Translations under genes and position numbers: made by a program
Shown here: positions 1-6,268 of the stretch, piece after piece
Layout: the number at the start of each line of letters is the position of its first letter
Numbering within the stretch: the stretch's first letter is position 1
DNA from: an uncultured Eubacteriales bacterium
Lineage (GTDB): Bacteria; Bacillota_A; Clostridia; Oscillospirales; Acutalibacteraceae
Assembly (NCBI GenBank): GCA_934454005.1
Contig: CAKSGI010000091.1
Span: forward strand, 1-7,197
DNA length: 7,197 nt
Reading direction: 5' to 3'
Notes under the pieces: generated by a model
Told to the model about the DNA's origin: nothing
What the model saw: only the letters and a program-made list of their open reading frames with translations
The model's database searches: none

Positions 1-148
1 CTATTCCCCATCTTATATCTTGAACTCCTTTTATGTAAGTTTTAGGGATATCACCGTATTGGCCGTGAAGTCCAAAAAGTGATAAGTAGGTCAAAGAGAA
101 GATAAGCAAGGCGATTATAAAGAATATAGGTTTTCCTACTTTTTTCAT
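1..148 (-). CDS. secD: Protein translocase subunit SecD (or SecDF fusion), N-terminal fragment
   Basis: This is the first 49 codons of a gene that runs off the left edge. The protein starts MKKVGKPIFF, has a hydrophobic membrane segment at about residues 8-26, and continues to a motif ending DIRWGI, where the next partial codon begins with G and fits the Asp of the family's DIRWGID. In SecD this segment is the first transmembrane helix and the start of the periplasmic-side P1 domain. SecD works with SecF at the SecYEG channel and uses the proton-motive force to help late steps of protein export. Many clostridia carry SecD and SecF as one fused protein, which cannot be decided from this fragment. 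The ATG at 148-146 is chosen because GGAGG lies 10 nt upstream and the residues match the family N-terminus. It has its own promoter at 226-254. The family call comes from recall of clostridial SecD N-termini, not a search. Confidence 0.85.
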   Translation of the reverse strand, partial: MKKVGKPIFFIIALLIFSLTYLSLFGLHGQYGDIPKTYIKGVQDIRWGI

Positions 149-158
149 GTCTAAATAG

Positions 159-163
159 CCTCC
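159..163 (-). promoter_or_regulatory. Ribosome binding site of secD
   Basis: GGAGG on the minus strand lies 10 nt before the ATG at 148-146. It supports that start for a gene of which only 49 codons are visible. Confidence 0.7.
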
Positions 164-184
164 AATACAAAAATATTTTTAAAG

Positions 185-207
185 GATTATAAATTTTGTT
201 TATAATC
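185..207 (-). repeat. Perfect 9-bp inverted repeat in the secD leader
   Basis: The arms GATTATAAA (185-193) and TTTATAATC (199-207) are perfect reverse complements separated by 5 nt. The repeat starts about 12 nt after the expected transcription start (near 219) and ends about 22 nt before the secD ribosome site. It could be a dimeric repressor operator, a weak AT-rich mRNA hairpin, or chance in AT-rich DNA. The stem is too A/T-rich to act as a convincing terminator. Confidence 0.45.
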
Positions 208-225
208 GTCGATTCATATGTAATA

Positions 226-254
226 ATTATAAGGTTTTTATGTGAAAAAGTCAA
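226..254 (-). promoter_or_regulatory. Sigma-A-type promoter for secD
   Basis: On the minus strand there is TTGACT (-35, 249-254), a 17-nt spacer, and TATAAT (-10, 226-231). This matches the housekeeping consensus except at the last -35 base. The transcription start is expected near 219, giving a leader of about 70 nt before secD. It lies downstream of the birA terminator, so secD looks like the head of a separate transcription unit. The rest of the 255-417 stretch shows no gene and no convincing RNA structure. Confidence 0.82.
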
Positions 255-417
255 TTATATAAAATGTTAATTTTATTGTGAGTTGTAGGTTTACAATACA
301 TATGTTACAGCAGAATAAAAAAAGTATTAAATACAGCTTTTTTCAACAACGGTATCTGCCATTATATTCTAATCAACGAACATAAAACTTTAAATACTTA
401 AGTTTAATCTTTATAAT

Positions 418-442
418 TAAAAACCGCCACATTATGCGGCGG
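418..442 (-). terminator. Intrinsic terminator after birA
   Basis: Read on the minus strand, CCGCCGCA and TGTGGCGG form an 8-bp stem (one G-U pair) around a 3-nt TAA loop, followed directly by five Ts. It begins about 45 nt after the birA stop. The G/C-rich stem stands out in very A/T-rich surroundings. It ends the DUF6483-birA unit before the secD promoter. On the plus strand the same hairpin is not followed by a T-run, so it works in one direction only. Confidence 0.88.
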
Positions 443-486
443 ATAAGCTTCATCTAATAAAGTTTCATAATAAATTCAACTTACTA

Positions 487-1285
487 CTAATAAATCCCTT
501 GAACTATAACTTCGCCAGAATTTATTTTTAATTTTTCTTTATTTTCAGTAATAACAACTAAGTTACCAAAACTATCAACATCAACCGAAAATGCATCTAT
601 AATAGAATTTTCTTTTATTATACTAACATTTCTATTAAGAGATGCACACAAATTTACATATTCTTCTTTAATTCTGTTACGTCCAGATATTAAAAAATTA
701 TTATAATAAAATGAAAAATAATTAAGAACTGATGATACAATTTCTTTAAACTCAATATTTTTGCCTGTTTCCAAAAAAATAGATGTTGCCTTTGATTCTA
801 TACTCTTATCAAAATATTTATTATTCACATTTATTCCAATACCCAATATTATAGATGATAGATTAGATGAGTATATTTTCGATTCTAATAAAATACCGCA
901 AACTTTTTTATTATTAATTATAATATCATTAGGCCACTTTATAAAAGACTTATTATCTGTAAAATTATTTATAGCCTTACAAACAGATAACCCTGCAATT
1001 ACAGATAAAAATGGAATATTATCAGTTTTAAAATTTGTATTAAATAAAACTGACATATAAATGCCATCATTTTTTTTAGAAATCCATTCTCTCGATAGTC
1101 TTCCTCTACCATTAAGCTGAGATTTTGCAAGAAACAATATAGGATCCTTAATATTGCAAGAAGCACATTTCTTTGCTTCTTCGTTAGTAGATCCTATCTC
1201 ATCAAATCTAAAGAGAAACGGTGAAGTAACATCCGCATCTAAACATTTAACAATATTTGAAAAATCTAATATAAGTCCACCCCAT
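487..1285 (-). CDS. birA: Biotin-[acetyl-CoA-carboxylase] ligase, class I; start codon unresolved
   Basis: This enzyme activates biotin with ATP and attaches it to the lysine of biotin carboxyl carrier proteins. In reading order the translation shows FDEIGSTNEEAKK (biotin/ATP site), GRGRLSREW (adenylate-binding loop), GIYMSVLF, IKWPNDI (catalytic-type lysine), GILLES and GIGINVN, then a small C-terminal domain ending GEVIVQGIY before TAG. There is no N-terminal helix-turn-helix, so it is a class I ligase and not a BirA-type repressor. The catalytic frame is open upstream to the TAA of the preceding gene (1287-1285) but has no ATG, GTG or TTG before the TTG at 1137-1135, which is too late because it loses the FDEIGSTN motif. 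The ATG at 1285-1283, overlapping that TAA, is one base out of frame; dropping one G of GGGG (1280-1283) would join it and give about 265 aa, a normal class I length. Initiation at ATA (1272-1270) is the alternative. Function is confident; the 5' end is not. Confidence 0.85.
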
Positions 1286-1662
1286 TAAACATTAACATCC
1301 ATTCCAAATTTACTTGATATATCAAGCACACCTTGAGCTATTTCTTCTTTTGTAAAATCATTTTTTTCAAGTTTAATATCGTCAAGCTTAGTCAGCCTGG
1401 AATAAAAATCCAAAGCAACTTCGAGATATTCTTTATTATCAGTGTCCATCATATCAAAAAGTAAATTTTCAGCCTCGTTTATTTTGTCTTCCTCTATCAT
1501 TCTTACTAATTTATTATGAAGATCTTCTGTTGCAGAAAGATCAGCTTTTTTAATTATATCGTACTCTGGAGATTCTTTTTTAAACACACTTTCAGCAATA
1601 AATTTAGTAATTAATTCTATTTGACGCATAATAAAATCCTGTTGATATCTACTCCCAAACAT
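1285..1662 (-). CDS. DUF6483-like small protein of unknown function
   Basis: This is a 125-residue, soluble, probably all-helical protein with no signal peptide or membrane segment. An amphipathic N-terminal stretch (QQDFIMRQIELITKFIAESVF, about residues 7-27) is followed by an acidic middle region with a KINEAENLLFDMMDTDNKEYLEVALDFY block (about residues 60-87) that resembles a TPR-like helix pair, and it ends with FTKEEIAQGVLDISSKFGM. The overall pattern matches proteins I remember as DUF6483, common in Clostridia and without a known role. The start is firm: ATG at 1662-1660 with AGGAGG 7 nt upstream and a promoter at 1693-1722. Its TAA overlaps an out-of-frame ATG at the head of birA, so the two are probably co-transcribed and translationally coupled. 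No function is proposed. Confidence 0.72.
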   Translation of the reverse strand: MFGSRYQQDFIMRQIELITKFIAESVFKKESPEYDIIKKADLSATEDLHNKLVRMIEEDKINEAENLLFDMMDTDNKEYLEVALDFYSRLTKLDDIKLEKNDFTKEEIAQGVLDISSKFGMDVNV

Positions 1663-1669
1663 AATGTTA

Positions 1670-1675
1670 CCTCCT
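1670..1675 (-). promoter_or_regulatory. Consensus ribosome binding site of the DUF6483-like gene
   Basis: A full AGGAGG, within a longer AAGGAGGTAA match to the 16S tail, lies 7 nt before the ATG at 1662-1660. It is the strongest ribosome site in the window and fixes the start of the small protein. Confidence 0.75.
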
Positions 1676-1692
1676 TATTAATTACTATATTA

Positions 1693-1722
1693 ATTATATC
1701 ATAAATGATTATTATTGTACAA
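1693..1722 (-). promoter_or_regulatory. Extended -10 promoter for the DUF6483-birA unit
   Basis: The minus strand shows TTGTAC (-35, 1717-1722), an 18-nt spacer, and TATAAT (-10, 1693-1698) preceded by TGA, which makes the extended -10 form TGnTATAAT. Transcription is expected to start near 1686, about 25 nt before the ATG at 1662. It lies between the chorismate mutase gene and the DUF6483-like gene. No terminator hairpin is visible in 1723-1779, so read-through from the aro operon may add to expression. Confidence 0.72.
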
Positions 1723-1779
1723 GTATGGATATAGGGCTTATCACGTCTCTTTATTATTGTAGCTCCTGTTTGTCTTTTT

Positions 1780-2046
1780 TTAATCACCTTTTTTTATTTT
1801 ATATTGTATATCCCGGCATATAGACATAATTTCTAAGAATAATCTTTTTGTTTCTTTGGCATATTTTGGAGATTTTAATTCAATTTTTTTTATAACTTCT
1901 TCTTCTCTTTTTTCATTTAATATAGGTAAACTATAATTTATTTTCAACTCGGCAATTTTTTCGCAGCATTTAATACGTTTTAAAAATAACTCTAAAATTT
2001 GCTCATCTATCAAATCTATAGTATCACGTAAGTTTTCGATACTCAT
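1780..2046 (-). CDS. Chorismate mutase, AroQ class, stand-alone
   Basis: An 88-residue helical protein that converts chorismate to prephenate, the branch point to tyrosine and phenylalanine. The AroQ active-site pattern known from the E. coli P-protein mutase domain is present by position: Arg7, Arg24, Lys35, Asn44 (Asp in E. coli), Arg47 and Glu48, with Gln81 as the likely late glutamine. It has only the mutase domain: no prephenate dehydratase, dehydrogenase or ACT regulatory domain is fused. The ATG overlaps the aroC stop by 4 nt (ATGA), and GGAGG at 2057-2061 lies 10 nt upstream, inside aroC. It is the last gene of the aro operon and probably supplies TyrA, encoded in the same operon, and an unseen prephenate dehydratase. 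Without a fused ACT domain, feedback control must come from elsewhere, if it exists. Confidence 0.88.
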   Translation of the reverse strand: MSIENLRDTIDLIDEQILELFLKRIKCCEKIAELKINYSLPILNEKREEEVIKKIELKSPKYAKETKRLFLEIMSICRDIQYKIKKGD

Positions 2047-3131
2047 ATTAAATTTTCCTCCATCATTAGGTTAATAACAGCAATTGCTGACGCCGACTCC
2101 ACAACAGGCACAGCTCTTGGTACAATACACGGATCGTGCCTTCCTGAAACAGATAATACTGTCGGTATTTTTTTGGATATATCTACTGTTTGTTGAGGTT
2201 TAACAATCGATGGTGTTGGCTTTATTGCAACCTTAAAAAGTATCGGCATTCCAGAAGATATCCCTCCAAGAATCCCTCCATGATTATTAGTTCCTGTTTT
2301 TACCTTTCCATTTTCTAAAATAAACGGATCATTATTCTCACTTCCTCTTAAATGAGTGCTATCAAAGCCGTTTCCAAATTCAATTCCCTTAACAGCTGGA
2401 ATTCCAAATATAATTGACGACAAAACATTTTCTATTCCACCAAATATTGGCGAACCCACTCCAGCAGCAACACCAGTAATAGCACATTCTATAATACCAC
2501 CTACACTATCCATAGAAAGTTTTATCCCTTCTATTAGAGACTTCATAGAATTTTCTATGTTTTCATCTATTAACGGAAAACTTTGAGACTGAAGCCTATG
2601 ATATATATTCTTATCTATATTTACAGGATCAAATGCCTTATCTTTTATATTGGCTATCGAATAAATATGCGCAAAAATATCTATTCCTCTGCGAGAAAGT
2701 ATTTGCTTACATATTGCTCCTGCTAAAGTAAGAGGAGCTGTTAATCTGCCAGAAAAATGCCCTCCACCTCTAGTGTCGTTAAAACCTTTGTATTTTATAC
2801 TCCCGGTATAATCTGCATGCCCAGGTCGCACTATTGATGATATTTCACTATAATCTTTTGAACGTTGATCTGTATTATTTATCACAGCGCAGATAGGTGT
2901 CCCTGTTGTAAATCCATTTAGTATTCCTGAAACAAATTTAGGAATATCTTCCTCTTTTCTTTTTGTAGACATTGAATCATTTCCTGGTGCTCTTCTTTTT
3001 AACTGCGTATATAATTCATCAAAGTCTATTTTCTCCCCAGCTGGAAGTCCATCAATAACAACACCTATAGATTCTCCATGACTTTCTCCAAATATAGATA
3101 TTTTAACTCGTTCACCCCATGTTGACGACAT
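2043..3131 (-). CDS. aroC: Chorismate synthase
   Basis: Catalyses the last common step, the anti-1,4-elimination of phosphate from EPSP to give chorismate, using reduced FMN. From the chosen ATG the protein has 362 residues, the usual length, and starts MSSTWGERVKISIFGESHG. Family signatures are clear: FGESHG (His18), RPGHAD (His105), RGGGHFSGR (121-129) and, near the C-terminus, GRHDPCIVPRAVPVVE. The two histidines are the acid/base pair known from studied chorismate synthases. The frame is open 11 codons further up to an ATG at 3164, but that extension lies inside aroA and has no family counterpart. The ATG at 3131-3129 overlaps aroA by 20 nt and has a G6 run 7 nt upstream. No flavin reductase domain is present, so reduced FMN must come from another enzyme. 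Confidence 0.96.
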   Translation of the reverse strand: MSSTWGERVKISIFGESHGESIGVVIDGLPAGEKIDFDELYTQLKRRAPGNDSMSTKRKEEDIPKFVSGILNGFTTGTPICAVINNTDQRSKDYSEISSIVRPGHADYTGSIKYKGFNDTRGGGHFSGRLTAPLTLAGAICKQILSRRGIDIFAHIYSIANIKDKAFDPVNIDKNIYHRLQSQSFPLIDENIENSMKSLIEGIKLSMDSVGGIIECAITGVAAGVGSPIFGGIENVLSSIIFGIPAVKGIEFGNGFDSTHLRGSENNDPFILENGKVKTGTNNHGGILGGISSGMPILFKVAIKPTPSIVKPQQTVDISKKIPTVLSVSGRHDPCIVPRAVPVVESASAIAVINLMMEENLI

Positions 3132-4383
3132 TTGCGTTCCCCCCAAGACTATTAAAATCCTCAAAAAATGAAGGATATGATTTATTTATGCTTTGAGCGT
3201 TTGTTATAGTGACCGTCCCATTGCACCTTATAGAAGCTATAGCTAAAGCCATAGTTATTCTGTGGTCATTAAAACTGTCTACAGTTCCAGAATTCAGATT
3301 ATTTACCCCGTTTATTATTAGCCCATCCGAAGTTTCTTTTATATTTGCTCCTAAATTATTTAACGATGTGGATATAGCTGTTAGTCTATCACATTCTTTT
3401 ATTCTCAGCCTTGCTGCATTTACTATCTTTGTTATACCCTCAGAAAAACTTGCAACTACTGCTAAAATTGGAACAAGGTCCGGAACTTGAGATGCATCAA
3501 TTTCTATCCCATGTGTTTTAGACGGATTTACTAAAAGACCATTTTTCTTCCATTCTATATCTGCGCCAAATTTTTTAAATATTTCTATAGATTTTAAATC
3601 TCCTTGTAAAGAATGTTCGTTAAGTCCATTAATCTTTATAGATTCTCCTATAATCCCGGCTGCAATAAAAAAAGCAGCCTGAGAAAAATCCCTCTCCACT
3701 CTATAGTCACAAGGCTTATACTTTTGTTTGCCTGGAATTTTGTATCCATTACTAATTTTTTTTATTTGTACTCCAAATTTGTTTATAGTATTTATTGTCA
3801 TATCTACATATGGTTCCGATTCAAGACGTGATGTCAATTTAACAGTACTATCACCGTACAAAATAGGTAGTGCAAATAAAAGACCTGATATAAATTGTGA
3901 ACTTACATTTCCTGGAACCTCAAATTCACCCGGATGCAATTTACCCTGAATTTCTAGTGGAAGTTCATTATAATATTTACATTTTACTGAATGTTTTGGC
4001 AAAATATCAAGATAAACATCAATCGGCCTTTTAGGGAGTTTTCCATTTCCAATAAACTTAGCATTAATACCAAGAGATGCCGCTATCGGGATTAAAAATC
4101 TAAGTGTTGATGCTGACTCATTGCAATCTATTATTATATTCTTATCGCTAAAAAAATCAATACCTCTTATAAATAAATTATTGTCCCTTGATTTTATAGA
4201 AGCCCCTAATAAGGACATCCCGTTTATAGTAGCTTTTACATCATCAGATTTATACATGTTATCTATTTTGCTCTCTCCAGCAGCTAAGGAGGCACAAATT
4301 ATCGATCTATGTGAATCACTCTTAGACGCTGGAACAACGACAGTCCCAGACAATTTCTTAGGTGATATAATAGCAGTTTGCAT
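3112..4383 (-). CDS. aroA: 3-phosphoshikimate 1-carboxyvinyltransferase (EPSP synthase)
   Basis: Transfers the enolpyruvyl group of PEP to shikimate-3-phosphate. It is a full-length 423-residue protein with the two-lobed fold's signatures: PASKSDSHRS (Lys21, Arg26), CNESASTLRF (87-96), KLPKRPI, VSSQF (160-164), SRLESEPYVDMT, QVPDLVPILAV (Asp302), IKECDRL (Glu330, Arg333), FNDHRITMA (His374, Arg375) and KSYPSFFED (Lys401). Ala91 sits where the E. coli enzyme has Gly96 and where clostridial relatives I recall usually have Gly; this is the residue linked to glyphosate sensitivity. The ATG at 4383-4381 lies 3 nt after the aroB stop, with GGAG 8 nt upstream inside the aroB end. The last 20 nt, including a G6 run nearby, overlap the start region of aroC. 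Confidence 0.96.
   Translation of the reverse strand: MQTAIISPKKLSGTVVVPASKSDSHRSIICASLAAGESKIDNMYKSDDVKATINGMSLLGASIKSRDNNLFIRGIDFFSDKNIIIDCNESASTLRFLIPIAASLGINAKFIGNGKLPKRPIDVYLDILPKHSVKCKYYNELPLEIQGKLHPGEFEVPGNVSSQFISGLLFALPILYGDSTVKLTSRLESEPYVDMTINTINKFGVQIKKISNGYKIPGKQKYKPCDYRVERDFSQAAFFIAAGIIGESIKINGLNEHSLQGDLKSIEIFKKFGADIEWKKNGLLVNPSKTHGIEIDASQVPDLVPILAVVASFSEGITKIVNAARLRIKECDRLTAISTSLNNLGANIKETSDGLIINGVNNLNSGTVDSFNDHRITMALAIASIRCNGTVTITNAQSINKSYPSFFEDFNSLGGNANVVNMG
3139..3144 (-). promoter_or_regulatory. G6 ribosome-site candidate for aroC
   Basis: A run of six Gs inside the end of aroA lies exactly 7 nt before the aroC ATG at 3131-3129. It can pair with the CCUCC of the 16S tail through one G-U pair. 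No AGGAGG-like site lies nearer, so it helps decide for this start over the ATG at 3164. Confidence 0.55.
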
Positions 4384-4386
4384 AAA

Positions 4387-5442
4387 TTATTCTCCAGATT
4401 CTAAAAATTTTAAAAATGAATTTTTATCTATACTATGAACAAAACTATTTCCGATATTTTTTATAAGTACAAGATTTAAGTTAGAACCTATATTTTTTTT
4501 ATCGCTACTAGAATATTTTACAATATCTAATAAACTGCAATCATCAGATACTGGCAAGTTATGCTTTTTTAGAAGATCAGTTAATTTTTTATATGTACCT
4601 TTATCAGTAAGTCCATGTCTTTCAGACACTTTAGTAATCATAGCCATTCCAATAGCAACTGCCCTACCATGCGAAAATTTCTTGTAATTATAGATTTTCT
4701 CAATTGCATGTCCTATAGTATGCCCAAAGTTCAATAGTATCCTTTTAGATGTTTCAAACTCATCTTTTTCCACTAGCGATCTTTTGATATTCAAACAATC
4801 GTATATTAAATTATCAACAAAATATTTAGGTTGACAGTATTGCAAATGTCTAAACAAACGTTCGCTTTTTATACATCCATACTTTACGGCCTCTGCTAAA
4901 CCATCAAAAAAATAATAATCATCGAGCGTACTTAAAGCATCAGGATCAATAACAACCAATTGTGGTTGGTGAAATGCTCCAACAAGGTTTTTACCATAAT
5001 CTATATCAACGCCTGTTTTCCCTCCAATAGATGAATCTATCTGTGCTAAAAGCGATGTTGGTATTTGAATATAATCTATTCCTCTTAAATACGTAGCTGC
5101 AGCAAATCCAGTCATATCTCCAGTAACTCCGCCACCAAGAGCAATTAGTAAATCCGACCTTGTAAGATCATTCTTGCAAAAAAATGAATACATATCATTA
5201 ATAGTATTTAAATTTTTCGACTCTTCACCTGCTTTAAAAACAAACAAACAAGTCTTTATTCCAAAAGATTCAAGCGAAGATATAACACACTTTGAATATA
5301 TTGGTGCTACGTTAGAATCTGAAATAATGCAAATTTTTTTATAATCCTTAATTTCTTTAACAATATATCCTATATCTTTTAGAATATTATCTCTAATAAT
5401 TACATTATAAGGAGATTTAGTGTTTATATTCAAAATCTTCAA
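4387..5442 (-). CDS. aroB: 3-dehydroquinate synthase
   Basis: Converts DAHP to 3-dehydroquinate, using NAD+ and a divalent metal. The 351-residue protein has the family's normal length and motifs: GGGVTGDMTGFAAATYLRG (103-121) in the nucleotide-binding part, IPTSLLAQIDSSIGGKTGVD (127-146), KNLVGAFHQP, GLAEAVKYG with Glu184, FGHTIGHAIE with His241 and His245, and SHGRAVAIGM with His258. Glu184, His241 and His258 are the expected metal ligands. The start is TTG at 5442-5440, overlapping the tyrA stop as TTGA; no in-frame ATG lies near, and AGGAGG at 5453-5458 supports it. The gene is translationally coupled to tyrA and lies 3 nt ahead of aroA. No fusion, truncation or missing catalytic residue is seen. 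Confidence 0.96.
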   Translation of the reverse strand: MKILNINTKSPYNVIIRDNILKDIGYIVKEIKDYKKICIISDSNVAPIYSKCVISSLESFGIKTCLFVFKAGEESKNLNTINDMYSFFCKNDLTRSDLLIALGGGVTGDMTGFAAATYLRGIDYIQIPTSLLAQIDSSIGGKTGVDIDYGKNLVGAFHQPQLVVIDPDALSTLDDYYFFDGLAEAVKYGCIKSERLFRHLQYCQPKYFVDNLIYDCLNIKRSLVEKDEFETSKRILLNFGHTIGHAIEKIYNYKKFSHGRAVAIGMAMITKVSERHGLTDKGTYKKLTDLLKKHNLPVSDDCSLLDIVKYSSSDKKNIGSNLNLVLIKNIGNSFVHSIDKNSFLKFLESGE

Positions 5443-6266
5443 TTATCCGCTTCCTCCTTTGCTATTTTCCCTTGTTTTAAAACTTTTTTAAGGTTTTCAG
5501 CATCTTCGTTATCTATCAAATATTTTATTTTTGTAAGATTATCTATAAGTAACTCAAGTTCAACCGTTAGAGGTCCTTTATTAGATATAAAAAGTTCAGT
5601 CCACAATATTTCATTTATATTTGCAACTCGTGATACATCTCGATAACTTCCAGCAGAAAATCCATCATGTTTTTTATTTTTTGGACTCAATACATATGCA
5701 CAAGCAAGTATATGCGGAATTTGAGAAGTAAAAGCAATCATTTTATCATGTTCCTCAGCACTCGCAAATTGAATCTTTTTAAACCCAATAGATAATGCTA
5801 ATTTTTCAACAATGTTTATTGATTTTTCAGAGGCATCACCCGGAACTATAATATAACTTGCATTCTGAAACAAATCACCATCTGATTCATAAAACCCGTT
5901 TTTTTCTTTTCCCGCCATTGGATGACTACCTACAAACTCAAATCGATTCTTCGATAGTTTTTTTAGCTCGTTACATATTAATGATTTTATTCCACAGGTA
6001 TCTGTTACTATACAATCACTAGATATAAACTCAAGATTATTCTCTATAAACTTTATAGCCTCTTTAGGGTATATACATAAATATATTATATCAGCGTTAT
6101 TAAGATCTTTGCTATCTCCGGCTTTATCAATAACATTAAATCCTATTGCATCATCTAATACATTCAAATCTTCATCTATACCTATTATGTGGTGAGATGT
6201 GTATTTTTTAAAGGCTTTTGCAAGAGAGGCCCCTATCAATCCCAAACCAACTATTACAATATTCAT
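5439..6266 (-). CDS. tyrA: Prephenate dehydrogenase
   Basis: Oxidatively decarboxylates prephenate to 4-hydroxyphenylpyruvate for tyrosine synthesis. The 275-residue protein opens with a Rossmann fold (GLGLIG at 7-12). Asp31, at the end of the second strand (IIGIDED), suggests NAD+ over NADP+. Further motifs are DTCGIKS (89-95), GSHPMAGKEKNGF with His115 as the likely catalytic histidine, SQIPHILA, and a C-terminal SYRDVSRVA region with substrate-side arginines. There is no C-terminal ACT domain and no fused chorismate mutase, which is encoded separately at the end of the operon. The ATG at 6266-6264 lies 2 nt after the aroK stop, with GAGGAG at 6272-6277 as the ribosome site. Arogenate use (cyclohexadienyl dehydrogenase) cannot be ruled out from sequence alone. 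Confidence 0.93.
   Translation of the reverse strand: MNIVIVGLGLIGASLAKAFKKYTSHHIIGIDEDLNVLDDAIGFNVIDKAGDSKDLNNADIIYLCIYPKEAIKFIENNLEFISSDCIVTDTCGIKSLICNELKKLSKNRFEFVGSHPMAGKEKNGFYESDGDLFQNASYIIVPGDASEKSINIVEKLALSIGFKKIQFASAEEHDKMIAFTSQIPHILACAYVLSPKNKKHDGFSAGSYRDVSRVANINEILWTELFISNKGPLTVELELLIDNLTKIKYLIDNEDAENLKKVLKQGKIAKEEADN
5453..5458 (-). promoter_or_regulatory. Ribosome binding site that supports the TTG start of aroB
   Basis: AGGAGG within the last codons of tyrA lies 10 nt before the TTG at 5442-5440. No ATG or GTG occurs in the aroB frame near this site, so it decides for the TTG, which overlaps the tyrA stop. Confidence 0.7.
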
Positions 6267-6268
6267 AA

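Noticed and set aside
51..254. Minus-strand open frame of 67 codons
   Set aside because: It overlaps the SecD start in another frame and covers the promoter -10, the inverted repeat and the secD ribosome site. It has no recognisable family, and its sequence is what A/T-rich leader DNA gives by chance.
325..356. A/T hairpin (A-run, GTAT..ATAC, T-run) as a second terminator
   Set aside because: The inner stem is only 4 bp, the arms are offset by a 3-nt bulge, and there are almost no G-C pairs. The better terminator at 418-442 already serves birA.
385..405. AAACTT/AAGTTT inverted repeat
   Set aside because: Six A/T-rich pairs with a 9-nt loop, not near any start codon or promoter; chance is the simplest explanation.
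761..1060. Plus-strand open frame of 99 codons inside birA
   Set aside because: It is antisense to conserved biotin ligase motifs, has no ribosome site of note and resembles no family. Plus-strand frames inside aroA, aroB and aroC (2356-2586, 3209-3490, 3613-3831, 3728-3949, 4121-4438) were rejected for the same reason.
487..1137. Biotin ligase starting at the TTG at 1137-1135
   Set aside because: It would drop FDEIGSTNEEAKK, part of the biotin/ATP site, while that motif is plainly coded just upstream in the same frame.
3132..3164. aroC starting at the upstream ATG (3164)
   Set aside because: The added 11 residues are an out-of-frame reading of the aroA end and have no counterpart in chorismate synthases, which start close to the TWGE segment.
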